Assembly: GCA_006503535.1 (NCBI GenBank)
Contig: QYRS01000001.1
Span: forward strand, 4,836,001-4,900,000
Origin: Arthrinium phaeospermum
Lineage: Eukaryota; Ascomycota; Sordariomycetes; Amphisphaeriales; Apiosporaceae
Direction of reading: 5' to 3'
Length of the DNA stretch: 64,000 nucleotides
The notes under the pieces are model-generated. The model saw only the letters and a program-made list of their open reading frames with translations, was not told where the DNA came from and made no database searches. Shown here piece after piece: positions 44,533 to 56,362 of this stretch (the stretch's first letter is position 1; every line of letters starts with the position of its first letter). The position numbers and the translations under genes are program-made.

Positions 44533-45829
44533 ATGGAGTCCACCAAAGGAGGGTACCGCGTGCTCAATGATGTCGACACGACCAAAGACGCATCGCCACG
44601 CTCGTCGTTCCCCCGCTTCAGTCAGCTCCCGCTAGAGCTGCGATTGAAAGTCTGGACGTGTTGTTTTCCCAGCAACCGATTCATCAGCATCCTCATCAAC
44701 CGGCCCATATCACAGCTGAGGCAGCAGAACAGACAGGAAATCAAGCCACAACTGTACTCCTCCAGGAACCATCTCGGCAATTGGGTCAGCGGGGATCCGT
44801 ATCATCTCACGGTGGCAAGCTTCTGTCCATGGGCGCCCAGAGCGTCGTCCGTCAACCGCGAAGCCAGACAGGCGTTTCTGGCTTTCTACCGGGTCGCCAT
44901 GCCTCTCGTGCCCGACGAGCCGGGCCGCCTGCGCCTGAGCCCCGATACCGACATACTCGAGATCCAGCTCGCCCAGGGGCTAGCGCGTATCGACGCGCTA
45001 GTGGCCTTCTTCCACGACATAGTGGCTTCGGACCCCAAAGGCGTCGGGATCGCCCACCTGGCCATGGGTCGCAACATGAACGACATCAGCCACCTCTGCG
45101 ACCAAGACCCCTCTACCCTGCACCCGTCGGCCGCGCAAGCACTGAAAGGGCTGTTCTCACAAAACATACGGACGTTCTATTCCTGCATCGCCCCGGGCGG
45201 CGACCCCCGCAACATGATCGGGCAGCTCTCGTATCCTCGAGCGTCGTTTCACCAGAACCGCTCGGCCCCTGATGCCGCACTTTCCCAGCAGCCAAACGAC
45301 CGATTTTGACCTACTGGACCGGGACCCGAGGCCAATCCAGACGGACCTGGCGCATCTGGCCGTGGGCGTGGACCCCCGGCGCAACGTGTTTCTGTGGCGG
45401 TCTCTGCTCGCCAGATACGGCGTGCCGCCTGCTTCCATCCCGGTCCGGTACCTCTACTCTGTATGGCCTTACCATCCCCATCCGATGACTGTTCGGATAT
45501 CGGGGCAAGACAACCATCCGATCAAGGGGGTCACGGGGCGTGAAGCGTTTATGGGATTCTTGCGAGAGGAAGATGCGAGCTGGGCCAAGTGGATGGGGAA
45601 GATCAATAAGCCCCTGCACGGAGAGCGTTTGAGCGAGGAGCATGCGAGACTCGGTCGTGAACTTCTGGACGCGGCTGGTTTCTGGCTTTTTGGGCCCGAT
45701 ACGTTTGGCACTGTCCCTGAAGTAGGTAGCGTGGCTATGGATGACAGGCAGGCGCACTGGGAGCCCAAGATGGTGGTCGATTTGGCGCAGCATGTGCCTG
45801 AACTTGGTTTATTTAACTTGGATGCTTAA
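44533..45829 (+). CDS. 2EXR-domain protein, one frame break
   Basis: Begins at ATG 44533. The 2EXR motif (FPRFSQLPLELRLKVWTCCF) sits at residues 25-45, a fungal domain of unknown function found in many copies per genome. SVNREARQAFLAFY and the conserved C-terminal FDLLDRDPRPIQTDLAHLAV, with DPRRNVFLWRSLL, complete the familiar architecture. The frame changes at the CCCC run near 45266: one C too many separates GQLSYPRASFHQNRS from LMPHFPSSQTTDFDLL. Without it the protein has about 431 residues. No intron of usable size fits there. No signal or membrane segment; presumably intracellular. Confidence 0.78.
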
Positions 45830-45937
45830 AAGGCACGCCCCCTTTATAGTTACTTAATGACAGATAGATTTGGGATCACAATATCTCAACTTGGTGAGCG
45901 CCCAACCACAGAAACCTATCCCCCGTCGACCCTGTCC

Positions 45938-46678
45938 CTACTTCCGGTACCACATCCGCGTCGTCTTGGTCTTCCGAATCTTGCGCTGCAGCTGAAAGAT
46001 GCCGTACAGCAGCGCCTCGGCCGTCGGGGGGCAGCCGGGCACGTAGATGTCGACGGGCAGGATGCGGTCGACGCCGCGCACGACGCTGTAGCTATAATGA
46101 TAATAGCCGCCGCCGTTGGCGCAGGTGCCCATGCTGATGACCCACTTGGGGTCGGGCATCTGGTCGTAGCACTGCCGCACCGCCGACGCCATCTTGTTGG
46201 TCACGGTGCCCGCCACGATCATGACGTCGGCCTGCCGCGGCGACGCCCGGAAGATGAGGCCCAGCCGGTCCTGGTCGTACCGCGGCATCGAGGCGTGCAT
46301 CATCTCGATGCCGCAGCAGGCCAGGGCGAAGGTCAGCGGCCACATGGAGCCGTTGCGCGCCAGGCCAGGAGCTGGTCCAGCGTGGTTCTTGGTATTGGTT
46401 AGCTTGGAAGTTTTCTCTGAGTACTTGAGTCGAATGATTGGGAATGAGAATATTCTCACAATGCATAGTCGATGACGCTGGTGGGTTTCGACTCTGTTGA
46501 GAGTGCTGTAGTCGAGTGTGGGAGACTGGGTCCCGTGCGTTTGGGCAGCTCCTGTTGCTGAAGTCGTGGTATTGGAGATACTCCTTGAGAAAGGCCCTGT
46601 CAATATTTGACTTCTTGGGTGGTAGAGATGTGCATTGCACGTAAGTGAGCGGCGGATTGCTTCAGGCGTGTTAGTCAA
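45938..46678 (-). CDS. complex I 20-kDa (PSST/NuoB-type) subunit paralogue
   Basis: The C-terminal 150 residues are unmistakably the NADH:ubiquinone oxidoreductase PSST subunit, which binds iron-sulfur cluster N2 next to the quinone site. Visible are [11 protein letters not shown] (two adjacent cysteines), [39 protein letters not shown] and [19 protein letters not shown], so all four cluster ligands are kept. One G appears missing near 46362: restoring it joins TTLDQLLAW to [11 protein letters not shown] as in the family. An intron acceptor (GCTAACCAATACCAAG) lies just before TTLDQ. The upstream part is Ser/Arg-rich, as in a mitochondrial presequence, but no ATG in that frame is found, so the start is unresolved. 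Confidence 0.85.
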   Translation of the reverse strand: MTNTPEAIRRSLTCNAHLYHPRSQILTGPFSRSISNTTTSATGAAQTHGTQSPTLDYSTLNRVETHQRHRLCIVRIFSFPIIRLKYSEKTSKLTNTKNHAGPAPGLARNGSMWPLTFALACCGIEMMHASMPRYDQDRLGLIFRASPRQADVMIVAGTVTNKMASAVRQCYDQMPDPKWVISMGTCANGGGYYHYSYSVVRGVDRILPVDIYVPGCPPTAEALLYGIFQLQRKIRKTKTTRMWYRK

Positions 46679-47206
46679 ACGCAGTGCGCCTAGTTCTCGA
46701 TTCAGGGTGACCCACGACTTGCGACTTTCGCGATCCTCATCATTGGTCTTCTTATTCCGGTGAGAACGAGTACTTGAAATGGGTAGAACTACAAATCCTC
46801 AAGAAAAACGAATGCTGGCCGCTGCCATGGGAAGACATATGGCTTTACTGCTATCGGGATATTCACACATTGAGATCCACTCATCGAAACATGGAGACCC
46901 CCGGAATACTAGTGACCCAATCTATCGGGGTCACAATCTACACTGTGTTAGAGCAACCAAAACGCACCACATGCACAGTAGAAGCTTCTTTTTAGGACGG
47001 TACGCCAGCCAAACTGCCAGACTGGCCCAATGCGCCAGGGTAGCGCCCCAATTCTGGCCTCGGGAAAAACACTCCTCTCTCTGCATGTCCCCCGTTTCAC
47101 CAGATGCGCAGCGCAGCACGCCCTGCACAACGCTCTGCAGATGCCAGCTCTACCTAATTGAGCTGCGACTACCAATACCCTTGCGCAACACCAACCCACA
47201 GGGCAT
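46679..47206. other. divergent promoter region
   Basis: 528 bases between the start regions of the complex I paralogue (minus) and the transcription factor (plus). Unresolved 5' exons of either gene may lie here. Confidence 0.4.
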
Positions 47207-49130
47207 GACGTCTTGCCCGGTTTGCCAGCTGCCCCTGGCTGACGACGTCGTTCAGCGCTTGCGCACCAGCCGTGAGTGCCCCTTCTGCTCGCTGTCTTCT
47301 CCGTGTCGACGGCGCCAGGCGGCACGCCACATCCTGTCCGAAGAGAGGGAACCGCGCATTGCGCATCGGGAAGCGTGGTCGAAAGACCAAGTCCTGCGAC
47401 CAATGTTCGCGGATCAAAGTGCACTGTAATGCTACGCACCCGTGCGAGCGCTGCAGCTCTCGAAAGTTGGACTGCACTTTTCGTCGGTACTGCACCGACG
47501 CCACTCATCGGCAGACTACTGCACAACAAGAGCCGCCTGAGTCACCAAGCCATAACAGCCGCAACCGCGTCCCCTTGTCATTTCTACTGAATTATACCGA
47601 TGAGAGGCAGGACTTCATCACCGAAAAGGATGTGGGTGAAGAACCTGATGGTGCTCTCATCGGCCCGACATCAAGCGTGGCTCCTGTAGCGTCAGACACT
47701 CAAGCGCCGGGCGACGCCGCAATTGGCTGCATTAACCCAACGATGTTGATGCCATTCGATGACGGCCAAACTGACCTCGGATCTTTGGAGCTTGGCGGGC
47801 TATACGATACCGAAGAACAAGACCTTCTTGGTGCCCTTCTTTCCCAGACCCTTCCATCTCAAGAGGACCGGCTCGCGGCCAGACTCGACCTATTGGAACT
47901 GGAAGTTACTGCCCATGCCAGCGCTGGCCACTGCTCCACCGGGATTTCATTCAATCCCAGCTCCTTTCGGCGCTTCTTCAGTGTCTCCAATGTGCAAACC
48001 TTTGCCAGGATATTCTGTCGCAAACGACATTATCGTTACCCAATCATCCACTGGCCCACCTTTGCTCTCGAGGAAGCACCTCTCCCTCTGCTGATGGTCG
48101 TCGCCCTCACCGGTGCTACTTATTCATACCGTCCGGGCCACGGTCCTGAGCACATCATCGAAGCCCGGAACCTGTATCATCTGGCAGATTCCTATGTCTT
48201 TCACCAGCTCCGAACATATCTCAATTGTCTGTCACCCACTTCAGACGTCGAACTGGCAGAAATCATCCCGCTTTGCCAGGCTGCTCTTCTCATGTACGGC
48301 CTGGATACACTTATGGCGAGCGACTCGGTCATGCAGCGTGTGGCTATGACAGAACGACTACCGGGGCTGGTATCGGCCTTGAGAAGGCTAGGTCTCGTGG
48401 GATACAGGCACGATGCTTCCGGGGATGAAGACTGGCAACTATTCACACAGCGTGAGCAAGTCATACGACTCGTTTCTTGGGCATTCTGTGTAGACTGCTT
48501 GGCTACCTTGTCGTGCAACAACCCACCCAACTTCTCTATGATGGAAATGGCTGGAGAGCTGCCATGTGACCCTGCCGTTTGGGATGCGGACTCGGAATCG
48601 GCATTCGAGTTGGTGAGGTCATCCTCGACAGGGTACGGAGTTACACAATCTTTGAAAGAGTTCATGCCGAGGTTCCTCGACTGTGACTCTCAGGGAAACA
48701 GCGAGTGGGATAACTTACCCCTATTCCATCTACACATCATCATGTGCGGTACGTACCAAATTATCCGCTCTCTCGCCCACTCTGTTAAAACGACAGTGGC
48801 TGACATCAGACCTACACAGCACTACAACCGATTATCTTCAATCTGCATGTCGCCATGTGCCTGCCCCAGCAGTCGGGCAAGCTGCTACAGGCGATGGAAG
48901 CCTGGCGACATCTCTGGGGGCGGGCGTTGGACAAGATTCCGGAAAGTCATTTGAGGTACCTGGGCATAGCCAAGAACATGCCTGACATAGAGCACCTCTC
49001 AAGGCGGATTGTCGAGGTTGCTGTAACCTCCGAGGGGGATTTTCGATATATTTGCAGCGCATCCCCTCGTTTAGTTCGCGGGAGATACACCAGTTCATAC
49101 GTAAATTTATCTGACCGCATGCCGGGTTAA
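47207..49130 (+). CDS. transcription factor with C2H2-like finger and Zn2Cys6 cluster
   Basis: The N-terminus CPVCQLPLADDVVQ...RRHATSC resembles a C2H2-type finger. It is followed by a basic linker (RIGKRGRKTKS) and a perfect Zn2Cys6 cluster at about 47392-47472 (CDQCSRIKVHC, then PCERCSSRKLDC). The middle homology region typical of fungal regulators follows (FARIFCRKRHYRYPIIHWPT, RLVSWAFCVDCLATL, NNPPNFSMMEM). An intron at 48749-48819 (GTACGT...CAG) joins IIMC to ALQPIIFNLHVAMC. A first intron near 47273-47318 is likely, but its phase is off by one base. About 590 residues. Expected to be a nuclear DNA-binding regulator; its targets are not predictable here. Confidence 0.82.
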
Positions 49131-49374
49131 GTTGATCAGGACCGATGAATTCGCTTTAGTTATAATTAGGGAATGAGTAGCATTTGCCTAGGTTCCCAAC
49201 TTAATTCTCATTTTGAACTATCCACTAAAGACATTTTCGAACGTATGGAACTAATCAATGTGTGAAAGAATGTGGCCAAGAGTCTTGCTAATAAAGAACG
49301 GAGGAGATGGTGGGAAAAGAAGTCATAAGATATAAAGCATCCCTGTGACAAAATACCCGCTCACTGCGTAAGCC

Positions 49375-50574
49375 TCATATCTCGGGGCTGTCGTTGTAAT
49401 ACTTGACCGCGAACCAAACTGCTTGCTTCTCGTGCAGCGCAATTCGGTCGTTTGGATAGACTTGCTCCGGGGTCAACCAGCGGCCGGTCACTTTGTGTCT
49501 CTCGTCTTTTCGATCAGGCAGCTCAAAGACGTCGTCAAACTCTGCCTTGGGGTCCTTCTCAGCATACGCCGCGTACCAGTCCATGAAGCTTGCGACGCCG
49601 TTACTGGGCTCTGTGAAGAAAGTCCGACAGATCATGTCATGGTTGGGGATTAAGGTAGCACCTGTCTTCTCCAGCTTGCCCTGTCCAAGGTCGCGGCCGC
49701 TGTAGCGATTCCTCGTCGGGTTTTGTTTCCACTCCCATCTTCGATTAGGTCCCGGCCATCCTTGCGGATATCAAATCTGGTAGGAAATAGGATATCTTTT
49801 GGCTTGATGTCGAACAGCTTCTTCGAGGGCTTTGGAGCAAAACCTCCTGTAGTGCCTTTTTCTTCATCCGTACTTTCGTCGCCAGCTTCCACGGCGCCGG
49901 TCCAGACCTGCGCCTCATGCATTGCAGACTCTGGTGGATTCTGGTAGAGAAATCTGCGCCCTTGGGGAGCTGGTAGACACCCTCCAGTCGGGATTTCTCC
50001 AGAAATAGTATCTTCACGCCACCTGGACTATCTCCCTTGCGCATGACAATGGCTCCGCATCTCTGCTTGAAGTTGAGCGGACCCAGGTGAAGGAAGTAGC
50101 GTCAACGTCCTGCCACTGATATTTGATTCTCTCTTCATCCTTGAAGGATGACAGTGCCATTGACCCGCCATAGTCCTGTTCCTTGAGCTTCAGACCTTCT
50201 GGATACCTTGGCTTCTTGAACAGGGCCTCTCCGTATGCCTCAAAGGTTCCTTGAAGGTTTGGGAGAGACTTTGCGGGAACTTTATAGTCCCGGGAGCTCT
50301 CCAAGACATCGAAAGACTTGACAAAAACATCGACCAGTTGGGTGAATGCCGACTTTATCTCGTTATGTGTTCCGCTGCTTCTGAGCAGCTTTTCGTCATC
50401 ATAGCCCGCAGTGGTCTCGACAGTATACCCCATCTGAAACATGAGATGGGTCAGCGTATCTTCGAACTGCTGGATACGACCCAGCGAATAATAGTGTGGC
50501 TTCTCGAACGACTTCAGCTTGCAAGCTTCCAGCCTATCGCCTATGAAGTAGTCGAACACCTCGTTGAACAGCAT
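49375..50574 (-). CDS. unrecognised fungal protein with several frame breaks
   Basis: Starts at ATG 50574 (MLFNEVFDYFIGDRLEACKL). Pieces in successive frames continue without loss of sense: YSLGRIQQFEDTLTHLMFQM, YFLHLGPLNFKQRCGAIVMR, ILFLEKSRLEGVYQLPKG, FLYQNPPESAMHEAQVWTGA, NRYSGRDLGQGKLEKTG and, at the end, TPEQVYPNDRIALHEKQAVW. Frame changes lie near 50100, 49950 and 49745, each explained by a single base. The restored length would be about 390 residues. I do not recognise the family. There are no membrane segments, no signal peptide and few cysteines, so it is probably intracellular. Whether it is broken or mis-sequenced cannot be decided here. Confidence 0.5.
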
Positions 50575-51349
50575 GGTCGTCTAAACAGCAAACAGCAATG
50601 GAAGCACTGAATATAAAGAGCGAGGGGCCGTTGTAATACAGCTTTCTTACTTTCGGGTGGGACAAGAGTCAACCCTCTATCAGAGGAGTGATGCCGGACC
50701 TTATATATACTCGTCGACACCATCAAAATTATGCTCCACTCTCGACTCAGGCCCATTCAGCCAACTCCGACATCAACTGCCAACCCGTTTCCTCGTACGA
50801 TCATTGCCATAGTTTTTGACGTGTCACTGTTTGTTGCTGTTCAGCCACCGGGAAACTAATGGTTGCCGGGTCAGATCGGCGTTAAGTTGGAGTTGTGATT
50901 TGCCTCGTGCCTGAATTCAAATTCCTGCGTCGCACAAGGCCGCTTATCCGTGGGCGTGGCGCCCGAGTTGGTCGCCCGCGCGCTCGGGTCACACCTACTC
51001 CACCGTTGCCCCGGTCGTCCGCATTCGGCCGGTGTCCGTGCGAAGCGATTTGAGTTTCCTTTGTTCTCCACATTCCCGACTACATGTCCAGCCAGATCTA
51101 CATTCCTCAGACCCTGCACTTGACACACATTGATTCCTGCAGTTTGGCATGAAGGCAGTTGAGCGGGGGACGGAACGGCGATTGCCATCACTTGATACTA
51201 AGCACTGTCAGCAGCTTTTCCCACACGACTCACGCCTTACAAGGTTGTCACCATGGGCTTCATGGCATATTTCATTCACTTTTTCTAATTAATTATGTGT
51301 AACATGTCTTAGCGAAGACTACACACTCCAGCTCCTGAATCCACCATAT
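50575..51349. other. intergenic gap
   Basis: 775 bases containing the upstream region of the 49-50 kb gene and the 3' side of the DUF7580 gene. No gene supported. Confidence 0.4.
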
Positions 51350-53204
51350 CTACCTTCCATCCACTGTGTCGACGAGACGTTGCAAGGGACAGACCACATT
51401 GGTATAGATCGCACTTTGAAGCTCGACCCTGCTCAGGTCATGACCAGAGCCGAAATGGCATTTCATGCACCTCTGAACTATATCGCCGTAGCATTTTCCC
51501 AGGACGGTGATTTGCTGGGCTGCTTAAGGCCGTGGCCACGTCATCCGGGTCGTCGTCGAGACGAATCTGGGAGAGGGGCGCCCATCGATCAATTTCCAGC
51601 AAAGCAACCCCTAGACTGAACAATGTCAAATTGTCGATGTCGTAATCTCCAAGACACTTCATCTGGGTGCCTTCGATCTCTTTCCTTTCCTGTCCCAGGG
51701 GATCACATCCGGTGTCGTCGTCGTGTCGACCTCATTGTCGGCTGTCTGGCTGAAGAAGCGGGACCTTAAGAATCAGACACGACTTGCGCGTTGGGTGTAG
51801 TCGAGTGTTCCCAGTAGCAGGTCGGACGTGTTCCACCTTTCTCGCAGCCAAGGTGTTGAGTGGAATTGCAGCATCGCCATTGTCACTTTGATGGCGAGTT
51901 TGTACTGGTCTGTGATCGGCATGTTCCCGGATCCAGTATCCAGCATCACGTTACTCAGTGTTCCCGAGTATCCCAAGGTTCCCTTTTTACCAGCAGTGAC
52001 ATAAAACGAGCGACTGCATAAAGCTTCTTCGTATATGTATGCAAGATAACTATGGCCAGTAGGGGGTTGCTTGATGAGATTCGTCTCCAGGTAGGCACAC
52101 GCGTTCTCAACCTCTGAGAGGTTGTGACTTGCCCAGAGCGGTCAGTATCCGAGTTTGTTGATTATTTGGAGGCTTCTGGAGGCTCCTCAGAGAACCGGAC
52201 TCGCCTTCTCTGGCCTGAATATAGCGTTTGCCGGTCGGCGTGTGGAGCACAAGCCTCAAGAGAGAAGGGAAGAACATGTTGTGGTTCGTTACTATATATA
52301 CATTAGTGCCGAAATGCCTGTGTCGATACTGTTGTATGATTTGTCACTTACACATTGCTAAGACAATATGTCAGGCCCACGTTCAGATGCACACTGGTAT
52401 GTGCAATATTGGTATCCTCGGCTCTCAGAGCTGCGAAGTGGTCAATGTGACCGTCGACTTGGCACGAGAAGGCAGACGTCAGCGTCGTGAATGCATCTAT
52501 CGATAATTCATGTACTGTGGATATCCAGGATGGTAGCGAGTCCTTCGCGGGGAGTTTCAATCTTGTTTCCTTAGGTTGTCGTTCCTGAAACTCCTTGATA
52601 TGAGATCGTATGATGGAGATGCTCGCATTGTGCTGCCTGATTTTCTCCAATTTTCTCTCGTACCGACTCATTTCAAGGCTGAACATGAGTGATTTCCGGA
52701 GTCTTAGGAATGACATTCTCAGAGATTCATTCTAAAAAAACTTGCGTTAGCGTATTTTCACTGGGCCCCAAAACTGGACTCTTTAAGTTGTCTTACCGGA
52801 TTTCGTTCTCTTCGTATGATAGTGAACAGTTCCAGGCCAGACGCCAACTCTTGTTGACAGTCACGCATCGCTTTGATGATGTGGACACATTGTTCATAGC
52901 TCTGGGCCATGCAAGCTTTGACTCGACTTTCCAGTGCTCCATCACACCACAGCGGATGATCCGGATCTTGTATCATCGTGTGAGGATCATGAGGGCTTGA
53001 GGAGACCATACTCAGTATATGTTCGCATTCATTGATGAAAATGGCCCTCTGGGTTTGAAGATCGACTTCGAGGTCCAATAGCTTCTTCGTACAAGCTCGG
53101 GACGCTTTAATGGTGTGGCATAGCGTATGGAACCCCTTGACGACTTCGACTGCAAGCGGGAGTAGGCCGAGTACAGCGGATGCTATTCCCAGGATCTCAG
53201 CCAT
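51350..53204 (-). CDS. DUF7580-like protein (STAND/HeLo-associated architecture)
   Basis: Starts MAEILGIASAVLGLLPLAVE at 53204, the hydrophobic helical start common to fungal STAND- and prion-associated N-terminal domains. The first intron has a GTAAGA donor near 52799 and acceptor TTTTTTTAG at 52732; it joins ERNP to NESLRMSFLRLRKSLMFS in phase. A second donor (GTAAGT) lies near 52357; the exons that follow are not fully resolved. Later exons hold YKLAIKVTMAMLQFHSTPWL, RERWNTSDLLLG, then NLTLFSLGVALLEIDR and a C-terminal CMKCHFGSGHDLSRVELQSA ending at 51350. The WL...W and LFSLGVALLE elements are what I recall from DUF7580 proteins, whose C-terminal half resembles a degenerate kinase lobe. 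One extra base near 51525 interrupts the last exon. Role unknown. Confidence 0.68.
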
Positions 53205-53473
53205 TGTACGCTCGTTCGACACATCAGCAGGGCTTGCAAACAGTATCGGGATAACCTGAAGTCGAAAGATTTGGAGTAAGCAGCCTCGCTGCCACTTGTC
53301 GCGTCGAAGATATGAAGCGGGGTAAGAGCACAAACAGCCAATCGCAGCGTTTAGCCATATCGACAAGAGAGCACCCCAGCCGGTGATGTGATGTGTTCTC
53401 CAAACACTTCTACCGCGTTGCCAAACTCTGTCATCAACTCAATCACCAAGATCATCATCGTCAGCCTCCTCAG
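53205..53473. promoter_or_regulatory. short bidirectional promoter region
   Basis: Only 269 bases separate the ATG of the DUF7580-like gene (minus) and that of the C2H2-DUF7514 gene (plus), so both must be driven from this interval unless upstream exons exist. No specific element is assigned. Confidence 0.5.
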
Positions 53474-55586
53474 ATGTCCGAAATACATCTAGGGATTCCA
53501 GGTGACGTTGGTATCGTAGCCCGGTTGCATGAGGCGTGCACCGAGGCAATAAAATTCACCCTGTCGCAATGGGTCGAGTACCAATCGCCATGCCAGAAGA
53601 GTACCGGAGGCCTCAAGCGTGTCCTACAAAGTCTTGCAGTGTGGGGTATAGATCACATGGTGCCTGATGGCACTCTGGATAGCTCTCTACAAACATCCAG
53701 GGCCCTTCAAAGGGCAACACTCGTCCCTTTAAGAGCGATTGGGAACATCATTATATTCGGTAGGTTGTCGTTTCTTACTACTATCACTCCTTCCTACTTA
53801 TATCATTGCAGATGTTTTCTTCATTACCGGAGGAATGTAAGCCCATGACGAAACAATTGCACGACGGGCTAGTCATTCTGCTCGAGGAGTCAAATACAAT
53901 CATTACAAGATGACGAATTGGAAGATGAATTTGATACGGACGATGGAGATTATCCATCTAGCTTGAGCGATACCAGTAACAATGTCGAGGCCTTACAATC
54001 CTGCGTGTCCAGGATGATGGTTTTCACCAGGTGCTTGGCAGACTTGGGCGTTGCATTGGATTGCCCCTCAAGGGACCCGGAATACATTCAAGAGCCGGAC
54101 ATGGCGGAGATCCCATCGTCCCTGACACCACACCAGCCTTACTCAGAAGATTATGGAGAAGTTCCCGTCAGCCCCACCCGCACTCGTCGACCGTCTTGGG
54201 AAAAATCTCAGAAGGCATCAGCGTATCGTTGAACGACACCTCGAAGCAGAGTTCCTCCAACGTGAGGAGGATGCGACATTACCAGAGCTTCTTCAATCAA
54301 ACCAATCAAGCGCTAAGGATCAGCATCGGGTCAGTGGGGCTTGGGATTGGGCTATGGATGCCGAGTTGAGAGATTCAGCACTTGGCACATCCGTTCCTAC
54401 TCACGCGGGTAGTGCTCAAGCGGGGAAAAGTGATATATCGTCTATACTTTCGTCTCTGGCCGAGGCGTCATGGAGATCATTCCCGCCCTTGACGGAAGAT
54501 GCAAAGCATGGGAACCCTTCGAGTGCGAAGGGTGCGGTTGTGTTGTCGTCATGATGAAGACCAAACTTTGGAGGTAAGTTCAAACCAATCTTCAAAAAGT
54601 CTATCGTGGCTGACATTGTTCCATTATCCAGAAAGCATAGACGATTTACAACCATACGATTGCATTTTTACTCCATGTGCTTACGAGGGTGGTTCTTTCC
54701 CAGATCAGAAATCTTGGAAGGAGCACATACTGTTGGACCATGGAGAAAATGCGGTCTCCGGGAGTAAATTCTGTATTATTTGCAGTTCGGAGGTTCCCGA
54801 GGGGGTTGAAAACATATTGAGACATATCAGCCGACATCTGGAAGAGATATCTGCCGCCGCCCTGCCCCGCAATGTGGGCAGCCAGGAAGGGTCTGAGACG
54901 GTATACTCTTCTGTATCTGGCGAGCTTGGCTCGACACACACTCAAGACGATCACCTCGCAGGGGGGCTAGAAATGAAAGCGGAAGAGACCAAGGCGTTCT
55001 ATGGATATTTCTTCAAAAAGGACAGGACTCCGACTGAGATGTTTCACGCGCTGTTGCTTTCTATATTCAACCACGGTGTGAGTTTTACGACAAGTCCTTC
55101 TGCCTCTTCCACTCGCACTAATATCGGACTAGTTGACGTATATTCCTGACCCTGATATACGTACAACTTTGCGCCAGAACCCGCCCCTGCTTTCACCACA
55201 CCAAATTCGTACAATGTATGAAGCAGCAGGCCTGGATTGTGAGTTACACGATGAAATTTCAAATGGCATGACTGAACTTCCCGTCCTTAGATACTCCATT
55301 TTTCAACGCCCCACCAAAGTCAATATCCTATGTTTGGACGGCACTTGGGGTGCAACATGCACTGCTGCCGGGGGATAACGATTTTGTCGCACCAGTTATA
55401 CCCTGTGTTACCGGAAGGGGTCTCGCTAGGTGGGTTAGTATACAGGCTTTATTGGAGCCAGATGAACAGATTACGTTCTTGCAGCACGCTGTAAAGCACT
55501 GGCAGCTTAGACACCTCGAGACAGGGCAGCTGTTTCCTGTTCCCTGCCTAGAGAGTGTTTGCCTAGTGAGTGTGATAGTGCAATAG
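53474..55586 (+). CDS. C2H2-like plus DUF7514 fusion protein, with frame breaks
   Basis: Starts MSEIHLGIPGDVGIVARLHE at 53474. An acidic region (QDDELEDEFDTDDGDY) and PSAPPALVDRLGKNLRRHQR follow. The C2H2-like part reads FECEGCGCVVV, LQPYDCIFTPCAYEGG, SWKEHILLDHGE and CIICSSEVPEGVENILRHIS, as in fungal finger proteins tied to signalling. In the same frame, after a linker, a DUF7514 domain begins (AFYGYFFKKDRTPTEMFHAL). It continues through two clean introns, 55078-55132 and 55239-55290, to APPKSISYVWTALGVQHALL and LARWVSIQALLEPDEQ. The C2H2 part has about three single-base frame changes (near 53850, 54130 and 54640). The DUF7514 half is intact. Likely intracellular; the fusion's role is unknown. 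Confidence 0.65.
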
Positions 55587-56362
55587 ATAGGTGGCATAGG
55601 GACCGTTTGGAAAGGCTGCGGTACGAAGTGTAGACCCCAACCCCATGGTCATAACGCACTGGGCGAACAGGGCGAAACAACTTACCTATGAGCTGTAAAG
55701 AATGGATATCCGGCTAATTTAGAAGCTATCTTTCCCATGGGATATTGTGTTCAAATGGCATAATGAGGCGAGATGGACTGTGGCATGTTGATTGGGATGC
55801 AGGGCCATGATGGGTCATCGGGGTAAAGCACGATTTTGGACGCTGAGGCGAAGGTCAAATGCTGAAATATGTTAACTATATGCTAAAATTACCTTACCGA
55901 CCGCTCTATAAGTGGTTTTGAGGCCAAGGCCAATACGAATGAGGGCTATTACACAGTACACGACACTCAGTGGATGGGTTGCGAGAATAGCCCATGATAT
56001 AAGCACGTATATGGGCACTGTCGATCGGCGTGTCACATCACTTCGAGGGCTGTTATCGCCAAGTCAGGCTGTGATCTGCTTGGGGAGTCAGAAGCAAGAC
56101 ATGGGGGTCTGTGTCAATCAGCATGGCAGGCACACACTTGTCAGCATATATTTCGAAAAGTGCAATAACATATAAAATCATTAAAGCTATGCTACATAAA
56201 TGAAGGTATAAATAACCAGTCGGGGCAACACCGAACTCGCGGCTCTGGTGTGCAACAATTCTTGCATAGGTAGAAACTCATTTCTAATAAGGCAGACAGC
56301 CTGATCTGGCTCCTCCTCGTGAAGTCCCATGCTTCATGTCCCCCGCAAGAATCTCTTCCACC
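55587..56362. other. convergent intergenic gap
   Basis: 776 bases between convergent genes. No gene or repeat is supported. Confidence 0.4.
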
